64,000 nucleotides of DNA, taken from positions 1,611,501 through 1,675,500 of the forward strand of contig NZ_CP059997.1 of NCBI RefSeq assembly GCF_018736145.1. Direction: 5' to 3'. The notes beneath the pieces were generated by a model, which was not told where the DNA came from, did no database searches, and saw only the letters and a program-made list of their open reading frames with translations. A program made the position numbers and the translations under genes. The DNA is from Amycolatopsis sp. CA-230715 (GTDB lineage Bacteria > Actinomycetota > Actinomycetes > Mycobacteriales > Pseudonocardiaceae). Numbering within the stretch: position 1 is the stretch's first letter; the number at the start of each line of letters is the position of its first letter. Positions 41,862 to 50,816 of this stretch are shown here, piece by piece.

Positions 41862-42491
41862 TCACGGGATCAGGTAGATGACCGCGAACAGGCCGATCCA
41901 GACGATGTCGACGAAGTGCCAGTAGTACGACACGACGATCGCCGAGGTCGCCTGCGCGGGCGTGAACTTGCTGAGCCTGGTGCGCATCAGCAGGAACACG
42001 AACGCGATCAGGCCACCGATGACGTGCAGCCCGTGGAAACCGGTGGTGAGGTAGAACACCGTGCCGAACGGGCCGGACGGGATCGTCACCCCTTCGCCGA
42101 TCAGGTTCAGGTACTCGTTGCCCTGACCGGCGACGAAGATCGCCCCCATGATCAGGGTCAGCATGTACCAGCGGCGCAGGCCGTACACGTCACCGCGCTC
42201 GGCGGCGAACACGCCGAGCTGGCAGGTGAAGGACGAGGCGACCAGGATCACCGTGAACGGGATCGCGTACGGCACGTTCAGGTGGATCGGCTCACCGCTG
42301 GACTCCAGGATCGGCGGCCAGTGGCCGGTCGAGTTCTGTGCCTTGACGGTGAAGAACATCGCGAACAGCCCAGCGAAGAACATGAGCTCGCTGGACAGCC
42401 ACACGATGGTGCCGACGCTGACCATGTTCGGCCGGTTCAGCGAGTGCACCCGCTGGCTGATGGTGGGAGCTGCCGTTGTCACGAGTCGCAT
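41862..42491 (-). CDS. ctaE: Cytochrome c oxidase subunit III
   Basis: This 209-residue protein has five or more membrane helices and the subunit III hallmarks TIVWLSSELMFFAGLFAMFF at the start, VFYLTTGFHGLHVIGG in the middle and VVSYYWHFVDIVWIGLFAVIYL at the end. It belongs to the aa3 oxidase and stabilises the catalytic subunit. It heads the ctaE-qcrCAB operon, 52 nt before qcrC, the same order as in mycobacteria, where complexes III and IV form one supercomplex. CtaD (subunit I) is not in the window. Confidence 0.96.
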   Translation of the reverse strand: MRLVTTAAPTISQRVHSLNRPNMVSVGTIVWLSSELMFFAGLFAMFFTVKAQNSTGHWPPILESSGEPIHLNVPYAIPFTVILVASSFTCQLGVFAAERGDVYGLRRWYMLTLIMGAIFVAGQGNEYLNLIGEGVTIPSGPFGTVFYLTTGFHGLHVIGGLIAFVFLLMRTRLSKFTPAQATSAIVVSYYWHFVDIVWIGLFAVIYLIP

Positions 42492-42586
42492 TATGTCTCC
42501 CCGAGCCCGGACCCCGCCGTTCGGGTCCCGGCGGGTCGCGGCTGAACTGGATCACACTGGAGAAGGACGAAGGACGGGGGCTACTC

Positions 42587-43027
42587 GTGAGTTTTCTCGA
42601 TCGGGTGCGTGACCTGGTCAGAAGGCCGAAGGAACCACCGCTGTCGCTCGACAGCCCCGGGCTCGAGGTGGTCGTGACGGCCTTCGACATGGCCGAAGCG
42701 GACTCCGCGGCGCTGGCGCGCTCACCCGCGTGGGCGGCGGAAAAACCCGCCGTGCTGCGCCATCACCTCCTGTTACCGCCCGGCCGGGTCGCCGAGGCCG
42801 CGAAAGTGCTGGCGCAGGACGGCTGGGCGCTGGGCGAACCGGAGGACGGCACCGGCGGGATGGTCCTGGTGCACGCCAGGCGCGTCCAGGTGCTCGACGC
42901 GCTGCACTGCGCGCAGGAGCGGTCGAGGATGGCCGGGCTCGCGCAGCGCCTCGGCGGGGATTCACTCGGCTGGGACGCCCTGCAGCCCGGTACCGCGGGA
43001 CCGGCGCCAGGCGATAGCATCGCGTGA
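42587..43027 (+). CDS. Conserved hypothetical protein divergent from ctaE
   Basis: This 146-residue soluble protein is not recognised. It begins MSFLDRVRDLVRRPKEPPL and has an alternating helix-strand pattern. The C-terminal region (LGGDSLGWDALQP) is Gly-rich. The GTG start at 42587 follows an AAGGACGGGGG stretch. It faces ctaE divergently over 95 bp and is followed 28 nt later by the receiver-like gene, so it may be the first gene of a unit ending in trpD. There is no membrane segment. Confidence 0.6.
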   Translation: MSFLDRVRDLVRRPKEPPLSLDSPGLEVVVTAFDMAEADSAALARSPAWAAEKPAVLRHHLLLPPGRVAEAAKVLAQDGWALGEPEDGTGGMVLVHARRVQVLDALHCAQERSRMAGLAQRLGGDSLGWDALQPGTAGPAPGDSIA

Positions 43028-43055
43028 CCCACCACACGATGAGGCCGGAGGCGAC

Positions 43056-43466
43056 ATGTCCGAGCAGCCGATGAGGATTCTGGTGTTCAGCCACCGGGCC
43101 GAGGTCCGCGAGTCGATCATCTCCGCCATCGGCCGCAGGCCGGCCGCCGACATCGGCAGGGTCGAATACATCGAGCACTCCGGGGTCGGCGACGTGCTTG
43201 CCGACATGGACGAGGGCACCGTCGACCTCGCGATCCTCGACGGCGAGGCGCAGCCGACCGGGGGCATCGGGCTGACCCGCCAGCTCAAGCACGAGATCGA
43301 GGACTGCCCGCCGATCGTGGTTTCGGTGCGCCGCAAGGACGACCGGTGGCTCGCGACCTGGTCCCAGGCGGACGCCGTGCTGGTGCACCCGCTCGACCCG
43401 CTGACCGCGGCCGAGACCGTCGCCGACGTCCTGCGCGCGCGGCGGGTCCCCGTCGTCAGCGGGTGA
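43056..43466 (+). CDS. Receiver-like domain protein with degraded switch region
   Basis: This 136-residue protein has the alpha/beta layout of a CheY-like receiver: MRILVFSHRAEVRESIISAI, then VDLAILDGEAQPTGGIGLTRQLK with the phosphoacceptor-like Asp (LAILD), and PIVVSVRRKDDRWLA. The first acidic pair is replaced by SHR and the conserved KP Lys-Pro is replaced by HP (VHPLDP), so classical phosphotransfer is uncertain. It has no output domain. Its stop overlaps the trpD GTG (GTGA), so the two are translationally coupled; the reason is unknown. Confidence 0.75.
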   Translation: MSEQPMRILVFSHRAEVRESIISAIGRRPAADIGRVEYIEHSGVGDVLADMDEGTVDLAILDGEAQPTGGIGLTRQLKHEIEDCPPIVVSVRRKDDRWLATWSQADAVLVHPLDPLTAAETVADVLRARRVPVVSG

Positions 43467-44509
43467 CCGGCATGCCGCACACCTGGCCCGCACTGCTCGG
43501 CCCGCTGATCTCGGGCGAAAACCTCGCCGCCGCCGACACCGCGTGGGCGATGGACCAGATCATGTCGGGCGCGGCGACACCGTCGCAGATCGCCGCCTTC
43601 GCGGTCGCGCTGCGCGCCAAGGGCGAGACCCCGGCCGAGATCGCGGGCCTCGCCGACGCGATGCTCAAGCACGCGCGCCGCGTCGAGGTCGACGGGCGCG
43701 CGGTCGACATCGTCGGCACCGGCGGCGACCGCTCCGGCTCGGTGAACATCTCCACCATGACCTCGATCGTGGTGGCTTCGGCTGGCGCACCGGTGGTCAA
43801 GCACGGAAACCGCGCGGCGTCGTCGAAATCGGGTGCGGCCGACGTGCTGGAAGCGCTCGGCGTCGCGATCGACCTTCCCCCGGCCGACGTGCGGCGCAGC
43901 ATCGCCGAACTCGGCATCGGGTTCTGCTTCGCGCCGGTGTTCCACCCCGGGTTCCGGCACGCCGGGCCGACCCGAGGCGAACTGGGCGTGCCGACCACGT
44001 TCAACCTGCTCGGCCCGCTGACGAACCCGGCGCAGCCCTCGTCGGCGCTGATCGGCTGCGCCTACCAGGACAAGACCGAGGTGCTCGCGCAGGTGTTCGC
44101 GCGCCGCGGCGCGACGGTGCTCGTGGTGCGCGGTGACGACGGGCTCGACGAGCTCACCACGACGACCACCAGCACCGCGTGGGTGGTGCACGGCGGCGCG
44201 GTGCGGAAGGCCACCGTTCGTCCGTCCACACTGGACATCCCGGTCGCGACAGCGGAGGACCTCCGGGGCGGCGACGCGGCCACCAACGCCGAGGTCGTGC
44301 GAGAGCTCGTCGGCGGGAAAACCGGCCCGGTGCGCGACGCCGTGCTGCTCAACGCGGGCGCCGCGCTGGCGGCGTTCAACGGCTTCTCCGGCTCGCTCGA
44401 CGACGATCTCCGCACCGGCATGGCGAAAGCCGCCGAGGCGATCGACAGCGGCGCGGCGGGCGATCTGCTGGCCCGCTGGGCGGCGTTCTCCCGCGACGCG
44501 CGAGCCTGA
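43463..44509 (+). CDS. trpD: Anthranilate phosphoribosyltransferase
   Basis: This 348-residue enzyme transfers a phosphoribosyl group from PRPP to anthranilate in tryptophan synthesis. It shows VDIVGTGGDRSGSVNISTMTS with residues skipped (PRPP loop GTGGD), KHGNRAASSKSGAADVLEALG and FCFAPVFHPGFRHAGPTRGELGVPTTFNLLGPLTNPA in segments. The GTG at 43463 overlaps the preceding stop, and an ATG at 43472 is possible. No other trp gene is nearby; the same isolated trpD beside ctaE occurs in mycobacteria. A terminator follows within 15 nt. Confidence 0.96.
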   Translation: MTGMPHTWPALLGPLISGENLAAADTAWAMDQIMSGAATPSQIAAFAVALRAKGETPAEIAGLADAMLKHARRVEVDGRAVDIVGTGGDRSGSVNISTMTSIVVASAGAPVVKHGNRAASSKSGAADVLEALGVAIDLPPADVRRSIAELGIGFCFAPVFHPGFRHAGPTRGELGVPTTFNLLGPLTNPAQPSSALIGCAYQDKTEVLAQVFARRGATVLVVRGDDGLDELTTTTTSTAWVVHGGAVRKATVRPSTLDIPVATAEDLRGGDAATNAEVVRELVGGKTGPVRDAVLLNAGAALAAFNGFSGSLDDDLRTGMAKAAEAIDSGAAGDLLARWAAFSRDARA

Positions 44510-44520
44510 CGGGGACACGA

Positions 44521-44559
44521 AAAAGGCCCTCCGGAAACATCGTTCCCGGAGGGCCTTTT
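44521..44559. terminator. Bidirectional terminator between trpD and ctaF
   Basis: AAAAGGCCCTCCGG pairs with CCGGAGGGCCTTTT across an 11-nt loop. The A-run and T-run at both sides fit intrinsic termination in both directions, between the convergent trpD and ctaF genes. Confidence 0.9.
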
Positions 44560-44567
44560 CGGTGGTC

Positions 44568-44987
44568 TTACTCCTCGTTCGGGCCGGTGTGGTACTCGAA
44601 GACCAGGCCGCCGATCGCGATCAGCAGCACCACCAGGGTGACGATGAGCATCCAGACGTGGAAGAACGCCAGCGAGATCCCGGCCATCGCCACCGCGGCG
44701 GCCATCGCGATCGGCCAGTAGCTGCCGGGGCTGAAGAAGCCCAGCTCGCCGGCGCCGTCGCTGATCTCGGCCTCTTCCCTGTCCTCCGGGCGCGGCTCGA
44801 TGCGGCGCGCCACGAACCGCAGGTAGCTCCCGGCCAGCAGGGACAACCCGCCGGTCAGGATCAACGCGACCAGCCCGACCGGTTCGACGCCGTACCCGCT
44901 CATGTAAGCGGTCATCACGCCGTACACGATCGCCACGAGGAACGCAAACCCCGTGATGATGTCGAAGATCCGGGCTTCGACCTTCAT
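44568..44987 (-). CDS. ctaF: Cytochrome c oxidase subunit IV (actinobacterial)
   Basis: This 139-residue membrane protein has four helices (about 8-30, 36-56, 88-108 and 110-132) with a charged loop between the second and third (ARRIEPRPEDREEAEISDG). It matches the actinobacterial subunit IV of aa3 oxidase, which helps assemble the oxidase in the supercomplex. The ATG at 44987 follows GAGGACAGGA; a longer frame starts at 45110 but overlaps ctaC. It lies 53 nt after ctaC and is probably cotranscribed with it. Confidence 0.9.
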   Translation of the reverse strand: MKVEARIFDIITGFAFLVAIVYGVMTAYMSGYGVEPVGLVALILTGGLSLLAGSYLRFVARRIEPRPEDREEAEISDGAGELGFFSPGSYWPIAMAAAVAMAGISLAFFHVWMLIVTLVVLLIAIGGLVFEYHTGPNEE

Positions 44988-45040
44988 GGTCCTGTCCTCA
45001 CTCTCACACTGGCTCGGCGACTGGCTGGGCGTACCCGGCC

Positions 45041-45988
45041 TCAGCCGGTGGCCGTCCGCCGGGTGCGGTCGGTGTCGAACGGCTGCGTGGTCACCGCGTG
45101 CGGCGTGCACAGCTCACCGCAGTTGAGCGCGGTCAGCGCCTCGGCCGCGGTGTTCGGCGCGGCGGTCATCGGGTTGATCTGGGTGCGCAGCTGCAGGTAG
45201 CGCTGGTACTTGTCCGGCGACAGCGCGCGCACCTCGAAGTTCATCACCGAGTGGTACGTGCCGCACAGTTCCGCGCACCGGCCGACGAAGGAGCCTTCGC
45301 GGTCGATGCTGTTCTGGAACGAGAAGTCCTGGTTGTTCTTCTCCGGGTACGGCATGACGTCCCGCTTGAAGTGGAACTCCGGCACCCAGAACGAGTGGAT
45401 CACGTCGGTCGAGCGGAGGTTGTACTGGATGGTCTTGCCGGTGGGCAGGACCAGCAGCGGGATCTCGCCGGAGCTGCCGACGGTGGACACCGGCTGGCCG
45501 TCGGGCTTCGCGGTGCCCGGGTAGCGGAACTCCCAGTTCCACTGGAAGGCGACCACGTCGACGGTGACGTCGGGGTCCTTCTTCTTGTCCAGCACCGAGC
45601 CTTCCGTGGTGGCGGTGAAGAAGAACAGCACGCACACCATGATGACCGGCACGACGACGCAGAACAGCTCGAGCGGCACGTTGTACTGGAACTGCCTCGG
45701 CAGTTCCTCGTTCTCACCTGGCGCGAGCTTCTTCTTGCGGTGGAACGCCACCGTCCAGAAGATCAGCGCCCACACGATCACGCCGACGACGAGCGCGGCG
45801 ATCACGGACCAGGTCCACAGATCGCGCATCTTGTCGGCCTGCGGGGTGACCCCGACCGGCCAGCCGAAGCGCAGGACCTCGTCGCCGGAGCACCCGGTCA
45901 CCGCGAGCGCGATCAGCGCGCCCAGTGCGGCCACCTTGGCGGTCTTCACCGAACGCTTCGCTTTGGGCGTTGCATCGTGCCCGTTCAC
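45041..45988 (-). CDS. ctaC: Cytochrome c oxidase subunit II
   Basis: This 315-residue protein is the CuA subunit of aa3 oxidase. It has a lipoprotein-like signal (LAVTGCSGDEV), two membrane helices (about 58-80 and 105-125) and an external cupredoxin domain. CuA ligands are in DVIHSFWVPEF (His) and CAELCGTYHSVM (two Cys, Glu backbone, His, Met). FQWNWEFRYP is the aromatic electron-entry segment. It accepts electrons from QcrC. The gene is divergent from asnB over 191 bp, as in mycobacteria. Confidence 0.97.
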   Translation of the reverse strand: MNGHDATPKAKRSVKTAKVAALGALIALAVTGCSGDEVLRFGWPVGVTPQADKMRDLWTWSVIAALVVGVIVWALIFWTVAFHRKKKLAPGENEELPRQFQYNVPLELFCVVVPVIMVCVLFFFTATTEGSVLDKKKDPDVTVDVVAFQWNWEFRYPGTAKPDGQPVSTVGSSGEIPLLVLPTGKTIQYNLRSTDVIHSFWVPEFHFKRDVMPYPEKNNQDFSFQNSIDREGSFVGRCAELCGTYHSVMNFEVRALSPDKYQRYLQLRTQINPMTAAPNTAAEALTALNCGELCTPHAVTTQPFDTDRTRRTATG

Positions 45989-46179
45989 CCAGAGCCTCCT
46001 AGACCGATCTGTTGGACAGTGCGGAGCCTAGCCGAGTTACCCGGTCTCGCTGACCAAGGGGTAACCACGGGCGGGCGGGTGTCGCGCGCGGACACCCGGG
46101 GCGCGCCCGTGCCCGCGTCGGCGACCGGCATACTTGGGGCTTCGTTTCCCGGCCACAAACCTGAGGTGTGTGACTACGC

Positions 46180-48114
46180 GTGTGCGGCCTGCTTGGACTG
46201 ATCTGCGCCACCGAGACCGAGGCGGCGAACGCGCGTGACGCGGTCGGCGCCGCGCTGCGCTGCCAGCGCCACCGCGGCCCCGACGAGACCGACACCTGGG
46301 CCGACGCCGAGGTCGTCTACGGGTTCAACCGGCTCGCGTTCATCGACCTCGCGCACTCGCACCAGCCGCTGACCTGGGGTCCGCCGGAGTCGCCGAGCCG
46401 GTACACGATGAACTTCAACGGCGAGATCTACAACTACCTCGAACTGCGCGAGGAGCTGGCCGCCGAGCACGGCGTGAAGTTCAACACCGAGGGCGACGGC
46501 GAGGCGATCGTCGCGGCCTACCACCACCTCGGCGCCGACGCGGTGAAGAAGCTGCGCGGCATGTTCGCCTTCATGATCTGGGACGCCGACACCAAAACTG
46601 TCTTCGGCGCGCGCGACCCGTTCGGCATCAAGCCGCTGTTCTACTCGGCGGGCCCGCACGGCGTCGCCTTCTCGAGCGAGAAGAAGAGCCTGCTGGAGCT
46701 GTCCTCCGCGCTCGGCGTGGCCGAGGAGCTGGACCAGACGGCGCTTCAGCACTACCTGACGCTGCAGTACGTGCCGGAGCCCGAGACGCTGCACCTCGGG
46801 ATCCGCCGCGTCGAGTCGGGCACGTCCTTCCGGCTCCACCCCGGCGGCACCGTCGAGTTCACCCGGTACTTCCACCCGCAGTTCGCCGCCAAGCCGGTCA
46901 ACGGCGAGGCCGAGGCGGAGGCGCTGTACGAGCGCATCGCCGACGTGATGCGCGACTCGGTTTCCAAGCACATGATCTCCGACCCGGACGTCACGGTCGG
47001 CGCGTTCCTCTCCGGCGGCATCGACTCCACGGCCACCGCGACGCTCGCGAAGGAGCACAACCCGAACCTGATCGCGTTCACCACCGGGTTCGAGCGCGAG
47101 GGCTATTCCGAAGTGGACGTCGCGGCCGAATCGGCGGCGGCGATCGGGGTGAAGCACGTCGTCCGCACGGTGTCGGCCGAGGAGATGATGGAGGCGCTGC
47201 CGCTCATCGTCTGGTACCTCGACGACCCGGTTGCCGACCCCGCGCTGGTGCCGCTGTGGTTCATCGCGCGCGAGGCGCGCAAGCACGTCAAGGCGGTGCT
47301 CTCCGGTGAGGGCGCGGACGAGCTCTTCGGCGGCTACACGGTCTACAACGAGCCGATTTCGTTGGCACCGTTCGAAAAGATCCCCGGCGGCGTGCGGAAG
47401 CTGCTCGGCAAGGTGTCCACGAAGATCCCCGAGGGCACGCGCGGCAAGGACCTGCTGCGCCGCGGCTCGCTGACCCTGGAGGAGCGCTACTACGGCAACG
47501 CCCGCAACTTCCGCGACGAGCAGTTGCGCGCGGTGCTGCGGGATTACCGCGAGGGCGTCGGTTTCCAGGATGTCACCGCGCCCTGGTACGACGTCTCGCG
47601 CGGCTGGGACCCGGTAGCGCGCATGCAGCACGTCGACCTCTACACCTGGCTGCGCGGCGACATCCTGGTCAAGGCGGACAAGGTGACCATGGCGAACTCG
47701 CTGGAACTGCGGGTGCCGTTCCTCGACGCCGAGGTGTTCAAGGTCGCCGCCTCGATCCCGCTCGACCAGAAGCTCGCGCACGGCACCACGAAGTACGCGC
47801 TGCGCAGGGCGCTGGCCAAGATCATCCCGGAGCACGTGCTGAACCGGCGCAAGCTCGGCTTCCCGGTCCCGATCAAGCACTGGCTGCGCACCGACATGTA
47901 CGACTGGGCCCGCGGCATCATCTCGGACTCGAAGACCGACGAGCTGCTCGACAAGAAGGCCGTGCTGGCGATGCTCGAGGAGCACAAGGCCGGTCAGCTC
48001 AACCGCAGCCGCCAGCTGTGGGCGCTGCTGGTGTTCATGCTGTGGCACGGCATCTTCGTCGAGCACCGCATCAAGCCGGACATCCCGGAACCGGTCTACC
48101 CCGTCAAGCTCTGA
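46180..48114 (+). CDS. asnB: Asparagine synthetase (glutamine-hydrolysing)
   Basis: This 644-residue enzyme makes asparagine from aspartate, glutamine and ATP. The N-terminal class II glutaminase uses the Cys immediately after the initiator (GTG TGC, MCGLLGLI). FNGEIYNYLELREEL and GEAIVAAYHHLG follow, and the synthetase domain carries the PP-loop FLSGGIDSTATATLA, then GEGADELFGGY. VKADKVTMANSLELRVPFLD is typical of the class found in mycobacteria (Rv2201). Some members of this family instead amidate cell-wall peptides, so the substrate is a family inference. The GTG lacks a strong ribosome-binding site. Confidence 0.92.
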   Translation: MCGLLGLICATETEAANARDAVGAALRCQRHRGPDETDTWADAEVVYGFNRLAFIDLAHSHQPLTWGPPESPSRYTMNFNGEIYNYLELREELAAEHGVKFNTEGDGEAIVAAYHHLGADAVKKLRGMFAFMIWDADTKTVFGARDPFGIKPLFYSAGPHGVAFSSEKKSLLELSSALGVAEELDQTALQHYLTLQYVPEPETLHLGIRRVESGTSFRLHPGGTVEFTRYFHPQFAAKPVNGEAEAEALYERIADVMRDSVSKHMISDPDVTVGAFLSGGIDSTATATLAKEHNPNLIAFTTGFEREGYSEVDVAAESAAAIGVKHVVRTVSAEEMMEALPLIVWYLDDPVADPALVPLWFIAREARKHVKAVLSGEGADELFGGYTVYNEPISLAPFEKIPGGVRKLLGKVSTKIPEGTRGKDLLRRGSLTLEERYYGNARNFRDEQLRAVLRDYREGVGFQDVTAPWYDVSRGWDPVARMQHVDLYTWLRGDILVKADKVTMANSLELRVPFLDAEVFKVAASIPLDQKLAHGTTKYALRRALAKIIPEHVLNRRKLGFPVPIKHWLRTDMYDWARGIISDSKTDELLDKKAVLAMLEEHKAGQLNRSRQLWALLVFMLWHGIFVEHRIKPDIPEPVYPVKL

Positions 48115-48135
48115 CCTTTCCGGGCGAGTCGCGAT

Positions 48136-48189
48136 GCCCCGAAGGTGACCTTCGGGGCGCTGGATGCCCTGAAAGCCACCTTCGGGGCG
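48136..48189. repeat. GAAGG-type palindromic repeats after asnB
   Basis: GCCCCGAAGGT and ACCTTCGGGGC form a perfect palindrome around one G (48136-48158). A less exact copy follows at 48164-48189 (GCCCTGAAAGCC then ACCTTCGGGGC). They lie between the convergent asnB and MMPL genes and could terminate both. They belong to the same family as the repeats at 6329, 15463 and 38030. Confidence 0.7.
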
Positions 48190-48297
48190 CACGAAAGCCC
48201 GCCGCGAGGGCCGAGATCCTGACACAGACCGCCCAAGAGGAGCCTTCGGCGACATACACGACCCGACCCCTCTATAGGAGCATCTTTCGGGGCACGC

Positions 48298-50442
48298 TCA
48301 CGTTCCGGGCTTCCAGGCGCGCGGCGGGAAGAGGGTCAGGGCCGCGGGGAGCAGGACGCCGCGCACGAGCGTGGCGTCGACGAGGATGGCCAGCGCCATG
48401 CTCACGCCCATCATCTTGTACTCGATGGCGTCGAGCAGCACGAAGATCGCGAACACCGCGGTCATGATCGCCGCCGCGCTCGTGACGACGCCGGAGCTGC
48501 GCGCGATCCCGTCCACCACGGCTTCGCGCACGCCCATCCCGGCGGCGCGGCGTTCGCGGATCCGGCTGAGGATGAAGATGTGGTAGTCCATGCTCAGCCC
48601 GAACAGCATCACCAGCAGGAACATCGGCAGCCACGACACCACCCCGCCGTACGAGGTGAAGCCGAACAGCCCCGACAGGTTCCCGTACTGGAAGATCCAC
48701 GTCAGCGCACCGTAGGCGGCGCCGACCGACAGCAGGTTCAGCGCGATCGAGATCAGCGGGACCACCACCGAGCGGAACGAAAACGCCAGCAGCGCGAAGG
48801 CGAGCGCGAGCACGACGCCGAACACGAGCGGGACGCGGCCGACGAGGATCCGGTCGAAGTCGTAGGCGATGGCGGTCTTGCCGGTCACCGCGTGCTCGAC
48901 GCCGGGCACCTGCCCGAACGTGGCCGGGACGACCTCGTTCCGGAGCAGTTCGAGCGCGCGTTCGGAGGTCGGGTCCGTGCTCGACCCCGCCAGTGGCACC
49001 CGCACCACGAGCGCCCTGTCCACGCGCACCACCGTGACGGGTTCGGCGAGCAAACCGCCGCTCGCCGCGATCCGCGCGCGCAGGCCGCCGAGGGCGCCCG
49101 CCACCCGCGTTTCGTCCACCACACCGCCGGAATCCCAGAGCACGACCTTGGCGGGCGCGATCACCCCGGGGAACGCCTCGTTGACACGCACCGCCGAGTC
49201 CACAGTGGACTCGCTACGCGGGACGCTGTCGATGCTCGCGGCCTGCTGCAGGTGCATGCCGAGCGCGGGAAGCGCCATGACGAGCAGGACCAGCGCCGCC
49301 GTCCCGCCCCAGAGCACCGGCCGCCGCACCACGACGCGCGCCACCGCGGACCAGATCCTCGACTCCTCCGCCGCGGTGCGCCGCCCGCCGATCCACGGCA
49401 GCCGCCCGCGGTCGATTCTGTTGCCCAGCAAGGAAAGCAGCGCGGGCAGGAAGGTGACGGCACCGAGCACGGCGACCCCGACCACGAGCCCGGTCCCGAC
49501 ACCCGCGCCGCGCAGGTTGTCGAGCCCGGTCACCAGCATGCCGGACAGGCACAGGATCACCGTCACCCCCGACACGACGATCACGTGGCCCGAGGTGCGC
49601 GCGGTGATCCGTAGCGCGTCGGGGCCGGAACGCCCTGCCGCGCGCTCCTCCCGCAGGCGGCGCACCGAAAACAGCGTGTAGTCCACGCCCACCGCCATGC
49701 CGATCAGCAACGCGATCGCGTTCGTCGCGCTGTTGATCGGCAGCACCTTGGCCACCAGCGCGATCAGCCCGAACGCGCCGCCCACCGCGGTCACCGCGAG
49801 CAGCATCGGGAGCACCGCAGCGACCAGCGCGCCGAACACCAGCAGCAGGATCGCCAGCGTCACACCGACCGAAATGAGGCCGGCGCGTTCGACGTCGTCG
49901 TTGAGCGAGGAGTTGACCACGCTGCTCAGCGTCCGGTCCCCCGCCTGGTCGAGCCGGGCCGCGGGATGTCGTGCCGCGACCGCGTCGACGGCGGCGGCCG
50001 CGGCCTCGCCGTGCGCGGCCACCCGGTCGTCCGGCCCGGCGAGCGTGAACGTGAGCAGTGCCGAGCCGTCGCGGGAAATCCGGTTAGGACTGTCCGAAGG
50101 GGACTGAACGGCAGCGACGGCGCCTTCGGTGCCGTGCAGGCTCGTGACCAGATCCTCAATGGTGGCGCGGAGTTCGGCCGCGTCGCGGGACTGGATCAGC
50201 ACGTTCTCGCGAAGGGGCTCGTACTCCCGTTGTGCGTCGAGCGCGATCTTCGCGATACCCGACTCCCCCGGGTCCGCGCCCTTCGCGTCGTGGCCCGGCA
50301 GGACCGCACTGATCAGCACGGTCAGCACCACGAGTACGAGCCAGCCCGCGATGGCGAGCGCGCGGTGCCGGACCGACCAGTCCGAAATCCGCTCGACGAC
50401 GGGTGTCCGCGCAGAAGAGGGCGCGGCGATGGTGCGCAGCAT
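48298..50442 (-). CDS. MMPL family membrane transporter
   Basis: This 714-residue RND-type transporter has two repeats, each with one helix, an external domain and five helices. The first begins at about 27 and the second at about 370; each helix bundle carries a conserved Asp/Tyr motif (GMAVGVDYTLF and GLSMDYHIFIL) used for proton relay in MmpL proteins. It probably exports lipids or a toxic small molecule. It lies 104 nt after a small membrane protein and ArsR-type regulator in the same direction, which may control it. Confidence 0.92.
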   Translation of the reverse strand: MLRTIAAPSSARTPVVERISDWSVRHRALAIAGWLVLVVLTVLISAVLPGHDAKGADPGESGIAKIALDAQREYEPLRENVLIQSRDAAELRATIEDLVTSLHGTEGAVAAVQSPSDSPNRISRDGSALLTFTLAGPDDRVAAHGEAAAAAVDAVAARHPAARLDQAGDRTLSSVVNSSLNDDVERAGLISVGVTLAILLLVFGALVAAVLPMLLAVTAVGGAFGLIALVAKVLPINSATNAIALLIGMAVGVDYTLFSVRRLREERAAGRSGPDALRITARTSGHVIVVSGVTVILCLSGMLVTGLDNLRGAGVGTGLVVGVAVLGAVTFLPALLSLLGNRIDRGRLPWIGGRRTAAEESRIWSAVARVVVRRPVLWGGTAALVLLVMALPALGMHLQQAASIDSVPRSESTVDSAVRVNEAFPGVIAPAKVVLWDSGGVVDETRVAGALGGLRARIAASGGLLAEPVTVVRVDRALVVRVPLAGSSTDPTSERALELLRNEVVPATFGQVPGVEHAVTGKTAIAYDFDRILVGRVPLVFGVVLALAFALLAFSFRSVVVPLISIALNLLSVGAAYGALTWIFQYGNLSGLFGFTSYGGVVSWLPMFLLVMLFGLSMDYHIFILSRIRERRAAGMGVREAVVDGIARSSGVVTSAAAIMTAVFAIFVLLDAIEYKMMGVSMALAILVDATLVRGVLLPAALTLFPPRAWKPGT

Positions 50443-50546
50443 GAACTAAGATCCTTTGCTGGAAGGGTGTTTCCGGTGCCTACGGTGCGTCTTTCCTCAC
50501 CTGGGCCGTCGAGTTGCCGCTCGGCGGCCCAGGGCTTCGTATGCGG

Positions 50547-50816
50547 TTATTCGACCTGCTGCAGGATCCTTTCGACGGAGTCGACGCGGGCCCGCATTTC
50601 GGTGAGCTGACCGGTCAGCTCGGTGAGCGTGCGCTCCATGCCCCGCAGGGAGGCGAGCCCTTCGTCGGCGATCTTGCGGTATTCGACCTCGCGCGCGATC
50701 CGCGCCTTTTCCCTGCGGATCGCGGCGATCTGCGTGATCGCGACGACCACGACCACGATCAGCAGCGTGAAGATCCCGATCGTGCCGACGAACTCCTGCC
50801 AGCTCCGGTCCATCAC
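50547..50816 (-). CDS. Small single-pass membrane protein with coiled coil
   Basis: This 89-residue protein has one membrane helix (about residues 11-30, IGIFTLLIVVVVVAITQIAAI) followed by a basic segment and a coiled coil (about 48-88, MERTLTELTGQLTEMRARVDSVERIL). The GTG at 50816 and the next ATG (50813) both overlap the regulator's stop, so translation is coupled. It may be a membrane anchor or sensor working with the ArsR-type regulator and MMPL protein; the role is unknown. Confidence 0.65.
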   Translation of the reverse strand: MMDRSWQEFVGTIGIFTLLIVVVVVAITQIAAIRREKARIAREVEYRKIADEGLASLRGMERTLTELTGQLTEMRARVDSVERILQQVE

